A stretch of DNA of 64,000 nt from Agaricus subrufescens (taxonomy: Eukaryota > Basidiomycota > Agaricomycetes > Agaricales > Agaricaceae), in contig CM057061.1 in NCBI GenBank assembly GCA_029945375.1, forward strand, positions 2,666,001-2,730,000, given 5' to 3'. Each line of letters begins with the position of its first letter. The stretch's first letter is position 1. Shown piece by piece: positions 58,237 through 64,000 of the stretch. The notes under the pieces are model-generated. The model had not been told where the DNA came from. It made no database searches and was given only the letters and a program-made list of their open reading frames with translations. The translations under genes and the position numbers were made by a program.

Positions 58237-60188
58237 AGCGGAAGAATGTGCTGTTGTGGGAGAGGTGGACCCTTCTTATAGACTTGCTAAGACTGCCTTC
58301 CGACACCAATGCTCCCCGCCTGCTCTCCACCCATGATATATAACAGGTCAGTCCGGAGTAGCTCATCGTGCAGAGAAAAAAAAAGAAGAAGAAAGGATTA
58401 TGCACCAAGTAAACTTACGTGAAGCCAGGGAGCCGGTGCTACCCACTCGTGGACTAATGATTGATTGAGTGCAAGGCTGAAGAAAAGGAGTAATCCTCCA
58501 TAAGGTTAGATCAAGACTTAACCTGCACAGTGACCACCTAACTCGGCCATGCATTCTGCGAAACTAAGCGAAGACAATTGAAAGCCACCGGAACGCAGCG
58601 CTTCTCGGAGAAACTGATGACATCAAATATTAGCCTTCGACGTCCCAGCTCCGTGTTGGGCTATTCTTGGGCTATCCTCTATGCGATGGAAAAGATAATA
58701 AATGACTTTGCTCCAAATTATAATTGCTGCGCACCTGGAAGCTGTTGTGAAAAAATCTGGGTGTAACCACATGGGAAATAAGGAAAAGTTTGGGAAACCA
58801 ACCCTGTCTTTCCATAATTACTAACGCCTGGCCAGTGCAGCTCAGGCGAGAAGTGATACATATATGACCAACAATTTTACTCAGCTCGCTCGACGAGTTC
58901 ACACGTGGCGTACGCTCATCATGTCAGAATGACTCATTAACAAAGTGCTGTTCCGAGATGATTTGATCGTAGTGAGTGAGTTGGGTAAGAGCCTGATGTA
59001 TGATATTTTATGTTATTTAATATGCCTGATAAGTCATACACCACTCCTGTCTTGCTGTTTTGAAGGCAGATTCCTCGCTGCAGATGAGATCCTGGAATCA
59101 TAGAATTGTCCCATGCCGTGTTTGCCGTACCACCAGGGGGTCGGCCGAGCAACCCGCGAAATCAACCGAGTCTTCGAAACTTTCCCAATCAGGAGTGGCC
59201 TAGACCCTGTTATCACGCTGATCGGTCACGGCGCTAATGACATGCGGCGGTCTGATAGCTGCTAATGGGCTGCCAACCTCATTGTCCATATATATACGCA
59301 CCGTAAATTGTCACAGGCAAGGGTCTGGCCCAAGGGGAAGCTCGCGATGTATTGAGACTCGAGCATCTTATAATTTACTGAGTGGCAATGATTCCCGCCT
59401 TGAAGTTCTGAGACGTTGGAAAGAGTCACCTGAAGCCTATGATGAAGTCCCAGGGACTCTTGGACGACTCGCTTTTGTAAGGCGAGTCGTCTATACAACC
59501 AACATTTGAAAAAAATCTTTTAAACCTGTATCTAAAGTCAGGCTCCTTCCCAGCCCCTCACTGAACTGTCAAATCTAAGTATGTGACACTTATGTGACTC
59601 TGGACCAGCCTGTAGGAACTCCGAAAAAGGAGGATTCGCTTCGGCTGCAGTTCGGCTGCCAGCCCCCCTGCGTGCCACCCCGCTTAGATTTCGAGGATAT
59701 ACGCGTAACCTAGTCGTGTAAAATCTTATTCTTTTGCTCCATTCTATACCGGCGTTGGTTTTACCCTCTTCGGCATTTTTCAGCCGCGCTCTGCGCTATT
59801 TGATTATCCTGGACAATAAATTCACTAACGTTAAATATACAACAACATACCTTATCGTACTCTTACTACTTAGGTCCACTCTGTACTCACTCTGAGTAAT
59901 AACCTCAAGGTCCGATACCTCATGGGTTAGACTTTCATTGATAGCCAGTAACTCGCAACACCAACTCGACTACCATATACGGCCAGGTGATGATATTTTT
60001 AATGGATAAGATGGAATGTGCTCGACGTAGTCTTCTCGCAATGAGCATAGAATTGACAATGTCAGGTGCTCGACCGCCAGTCAAGCAACCCTTCCCATTG
60101 CCCAAAGAATCCAAGCGTCCCTTATACGTTTGTTTATTCAGTGTCGACAAAGAGTTATGTCCACTAGCGGAAAAGACTCGAAAAATTT
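58237..60188. other. intergenic with two TIR-end relics
   Basis: Upstream of AOX4 and downstream of AOX5. Two sequences resemble the ends of the transposon at 6888-7900: a right-end-like GAGTGAGTTGGGTAAGAGCCTG finishing at 58995 and a left-end-like CAGGCTCCTTCCCAGC beginning at 59539. They point away from each other, so they are not one element. Otherwise nothing is recognised; short open frames are unsupported. Confidence 0.4.
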
Positions 60189-62934
60189 TCAGTCACCCTC
60201 TACAACTCCATTGATCCCCAGTTCCTGAGCAATAATAACAGCGGCCTTCTCTCCAATTGCCACAGCCGTGTTATAGGTGTTAGCGCCAACATTACTTGGA
60301 ATAATGCTTAAGTCTAATGAATGAGTGTAAGAAATGCAAACTGATGAACCCTCTACGATGAGTAACCTACCGGTTACTTTCAAACTTTCAACACCATAAA
60401 CGTTCAACCGAGCGTCTAGGACACCATCCTTTTCACGAGGCTTCATCGAACAAGTACCGCACTTAACGAATCAGAGCCAGTTAGCTTATTGAAGACAAAG
60501 ATGAGATCTTAGCGCTTACGGGGTGGCAAGTGCTAGTGACTGTAATGCATGATAGTGTGAGTTACTTCCAGGTAAATATACATTATATATTAAACATTAC
60601 CGGTATTCCTGATATATTCATCAATAGCCCTATCATCAGCCTCGGTGTACTTGATTTTGGGCGCATCAACTGGGACAGGGCCATCAACAGCTTTCAAGGC
60701 TGTGTCACTTCCCTCGGGATATTTGGGATGGTCAGTAGCCACCTCCCCGCGATAGACAGGCATACGGCGTGCAAGCTCTCGAGAATGCTTATACGCCCAA
60801 CGTAATACGTGAAGATCCGCGTCTCTGAAATTCCGGAATTAGGAAGCTTCTATTAATTGGTATTGGATACCTGCTCGTGTAAGAAGCGAGGATCGAAGTC
60901 GAAAGGTGCATATGGATTGCTACCCGAAGTGACATGGGAGTCACCGAAGGACATTGGGTAAGCCTGGAAAAAAATCAGCTTAAACGACTGGTGAATGTCA
61001 TCTAACACACCAGGAAGAAAACAACTGCAAAACTCTTTGGGGGGGCAAGGTGAGGATAGATCCCAAGATAGCTGGGATCTCATTAATTGAGAACCTCACA
61101 CTACTAAAGTGTAGGGCACTCACCCAGCTATTGACGCCATCATCATGATGGCTTTATCTGGAGCATTAGCAAAATGACTGTTCCACTTCTCAGTGAACGA
61201 AGGTCCAATCTCCTTCAAATCATCGGCACTAGGCCTGGGACGGATCCCGGCACCCACACCGCTATCCACAAAGTCTTCGTGAAATCTTTACAAGCAACAG
61301 TGAATAAAATGACTCACTTATGGCTAAGAAGACCCCGCCCAGTTTCAGACCATTTGTCAAAATAAGTTGATATGATCAGGGACGGCTCGACTATAGAAGG
61401 GACAGGACTGACGTTTGATAGCGTCTTCACCTCCTCGCCAGATATCGTCCAAAGTATCTGTATCATCAGCGGCAATATACTGTGGCATCACAAGGCTGTG
61501 GTCTAAAGCCTATCTCAGGGTGAATACTTGATACTGAATAGGCGAAAACTCACCCATAATATTTTCTCCAACCCCCGGAAGATTGACCACCTGCTGGATT
61601 CCATTGCTCCTCAAGACTTCCGTCGAACCAATCCCTGATCTATCAAACTAATCAACGACGGTATCACTTATGTCAACGGTTGCAATCACCTCTCTAGAAT
61701 AGCAGGCGATCCGAAAACTCCGGTAGAGAGGACAATTAAACGGGAAGCTCGTGCTACAGATGATGATTTTAGGGTTTGAATATGGTCACCCTCATCATCC
61801 ACAAATTGAACACCAACAGCACGCTTTCCCCTTAGCGAGCGTAAGTGAACGACTAGTGCTTAGTTGTGACAGACTGACTCAAATATTACGCGGACAATCG
61901 TTTACGCGTTTTGAGTTCTAAATTCTTGTTGCTGTCAAGCAAGGGATAGATATATGCCGACGCTGCATCGGATCTCTTTCCGGTATTTCCATCGATGAAC
62001 CTGTGTCCATATAGATATATGACATAGCTGTACAGGTAAGTGCACACTTGCCTTGCCCATCTCTAACATGGTTTCGGCATAACTTTGAGTCGGCCGCACA
62101 ATATACCAGGGATTTACTCACGCCGTAGCCGTTACAAGCATAGAAGCCATTGTAATCATCGATTAATCCTCGTTCAACATCGTACGCTTCGGAAACTTCA
62201 AGCAATTGACTGCCAACGTTGTGATGGGACTTGGCAAAAGATATTTTGAGAGGGCCGGTTTTTCCGTGAGTGCCGTTTGTAGTCACAGACTGGTAAGTTT
62301 CAGCCTACAAAGGTTGAGCGGCTGCGTTGCTTGGCTCGGGCTGAACCGTACGTAAAGAGGCACGCACTTTTCTCAATAGGGGTATCAAACTTCTTGATCC
62401 CCATCCTTTGTTTCCATGTATGGTCTCCCAATCATCAAAATCTGATGCAGCCGCACGGCTGTATACCATAACTAAAAATAAAACAGAAGGTTCATTCAAA
62501 CTCCCTGAGCAAATTATAAGCAACATACAATTGACAGCAGAGCCACCACCGACACACCGTCCGACCGCAGTGGAGGTTGAGCGATTATTGACCTTTGGGT
62601 TTACTTTGGATGCCATCAGGGAAAGTGTCTCGTCAGCTGAAGCAAACATGGATAAGTAACGCGCGGGCTGAACATGTTTTGGAACATCTTTGGTGTGAGG
62701 GCCAGCTTCAAGGACCTACGAGTACGGTCAGAAACATCATTTGCCGTAGATCGTATTCTTTACAAACTAGAATCTTCAACGTTGGGTCGGCTTGGACTAG
62801 TCGTCCAGCAACAATGCAGGCCACAGCTCCACCTGTATTCTGTTGATAAATTGGTATGAATGGATGGTGTGACAGGAAAGCATACCACCCGCAAAGATAA
62901 TATCTTACATTGGTGTAGTAACGTTGTCTGCCAT
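60189..62934 (-). pseudogene. AOX5, alcohol-oxidase-like pseudogene
   Basis: Same exon order as AOX1. Lesions: codon 10 is TAA (62907-62905) where paralogues have TAT/TAC. Exon 7 has lost one base (about 61896-61900) in the R-K-R-V-V-R-V segment, giving an immediate stop. The acceptor AG before exon 11 has gone (about 61357-61366; CAACAG in paralogues). Other parts are still good: GRCVGGGSAVN, YSRAAASDFDDW, the 11-nt exon followed by a GC donor, a histidine in STCHP, SNVGANTYNTAVAIGEKAAV. Because several lesions coexist, sequencing error is unlikely to explain them all. Upstream shares short blocks with AOX2/AOX4 flanks. Confidence 0.78.
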
Positions 62935-63716
62935 ATGGTAATGTTGTACCTTACAAGGACCTTTCATTAAGTGAGGGCTGGAAGTCCTTTTGATAACGAC
63001 CCAACAGACCGAACGGATCGCGAAATTGGCTGGACTTTCGACGTCTAGACCAACCTGTACCAGATGTCTTATATATGGAAATTTTAGATCGAACGGCGGC
63101 TGAAGTTTCTGAAACTAACGTCTGTATTGAATAAGCAATCAACGATCTCCATTCTTAACCTCATAGAGGGAAGGAGTATGACTCCGGCCATGCAGAGAAT
63201 TCGGGAGGAAGACAGCTCCACAAAAGGAGTAAGGCTTTCTCGGATCGAAAAAATCAGAAATTAGATTTTTAGGCATACCCATATCCAATTATGCCCACAG
63301 GGCGTAAATGGACTGTATTGGTTGAATAACGAATGCCGAACCTCACAGGGCACAGTTATCCTGCAGTGATCATACAGTAGTCATTGCTTGTTACTCGAAA
63401 AACTCCTTCCGGAAGCCTCGAACAAATTATCCATAAGACACATAAGTGCTGTATTGAAACAGCCTGCTTATGAGAATGGCCAATGAGCGTGAGATGAATG
63501 AATTTCGTGATTGTCTCCTCCGCCAAGTATTCAGATGATCGAGCGCCTGAAGTCACAGTATGCGGTCTACATCTACCTAATCCCTCATTTTTTCTATGTT
63601 AACAGGGCAAATAGCTAGCAGAATGGCCATACCCTCGAAAGATTGTCAGTGATCTCCTCGATTTTTTTCTCACGCCTATAACATCCAGTATAAACGTAGC
63701 TTGTAGAATGAAATAA
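62935..63716. other. intergenic, nothing recognised
   Basis: Upstream region of AOX5; no gene seen. CGGCCATGCA near 63187 recalls the AOX4 upstream flank (58550). Confidence 0.4.
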
Positions 63717-63821
63717 CTATGTCTTATGGAGGTCCATTCCTAGATTTTTCAAGATATCGATTGTGGCCCTAAAGCGTTTGGTGTCGAATTGGGGATCTTC
63801 ATTTCGCCATTCTGGTGGACC
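63717..63821 (-). pseudogene. F-box last-exon remnant
   Basis: The minus strand reads GPPEWRNEDPQFDTKRF then ATIDILKNLGMDL before a stop at 63717. This aligns with GPWKWHNQNLEFDMKRF and DVLEYLGMDV in F-box protein C. Only this segment of the large last exon is recognisable. It may be an isolated relic or the 3' end of a degenerate gene, with the rest eroded or beyond 63821. Confidence 0.55.
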
Positions 63822-64000
63822 TTAACAAAAGGCAAGGGAGGGAACTGCCTCATACAATTAATTCATATTCGTCGGCAAATCCCTATACTTGATCCATCCT
63901 TTTTGTATTGGGCTGATCGGCTATTTTTCCATTGATTACTATTGAAACATTTATCCGGATAAGGTTGAGTCTATTTGACGGTTTGTATTATTGACGACCG

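Overview
The window is chromosomal DNA from a filamentous basidiomycete, most likely an Agaricomycete. Genes carry many very short introns (about 45-60 bp, GT/GC...AG, CTNAY-like branch points) and very small exons. The families present are typical of mushroom-forming fungi: long F-box proteins, a DUF6534 membrane protein, PTH11/fungal-rhodopsin-like 7-TM proteins, alcohol-oxidase-type GMC flavoenzymes and an I66-like beta-trefoil protein. No rRNA, tRNA, CRISPR or bacterial-type operon was recognised. All gene models were spliced by hand.

Layout. (1) 1-14.4 kb is a duplicated F-box/alcohol-oxidase block. It holds F-box relic D, intact F-box gene A, a displaced 3' piece of a DUF6534 gene, F-box relic E, a 1.0-kb TIR transposon with 9-bp target duplication, intact F-box gene B, and divergently an intact alcohol-oxidase-like gene (AOX1). 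(2) 15.0-39.1 kb is a mainly low-copy core bracketed by two inverted copies of a 757-bp TIR element with 3-bp target duplications. It carries the intact DUF6534 gene, a UBC6-type E2, an I66-like protein, a methyltransferase, the spliceosomal cyclophilin CWC27, an isocitrate-lyase/PEP-mutase family enzyme, and three tandem 7-TM genes alternating with decaying copies of the lyase gene. (3) 39.5-45.0 kb has an anoctamin/Ist2-type protein and a secreted GH76 enzyme. (4) 45.3-64 kb is a second F-box/alcohol-oxidase block: F-box C, AOX2 (intact), AOX3 (pseudogene), F-box relic F, AOX4 (intact), AOX5 (pseudogene) and the stub of another F-box gene.

Main observations. Two unrelated genes (DUF6534 and GH76) keep an open reading frame only if a single-nucleotide exon is spliced in. 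The DUF6534 one is also preserved in that gene's duplicated fragment. Every complete AOX paralogue uses the same GC-AG intron downstream of the FLHE segment and another after an 11-nt microexon. Further GC-AG introns occur in the anoctamin and DUF6534 genes. The F-box and AOX families are expanding and decaying together at this locus, with intact and broken copies intermixed.

How the genes may work together: F-box proteins and UBC6 belong to ubiquitin pathways, but nothing in the sequence links them functionally to the AOX enzymes beyond repeated physical proximity. The AOX genes probably oxidise short alcohols to aldehydes with H2O2 production. The lyase/7-TM pair looks like a duplicated two-gene segment rather than a cluster for a known product.
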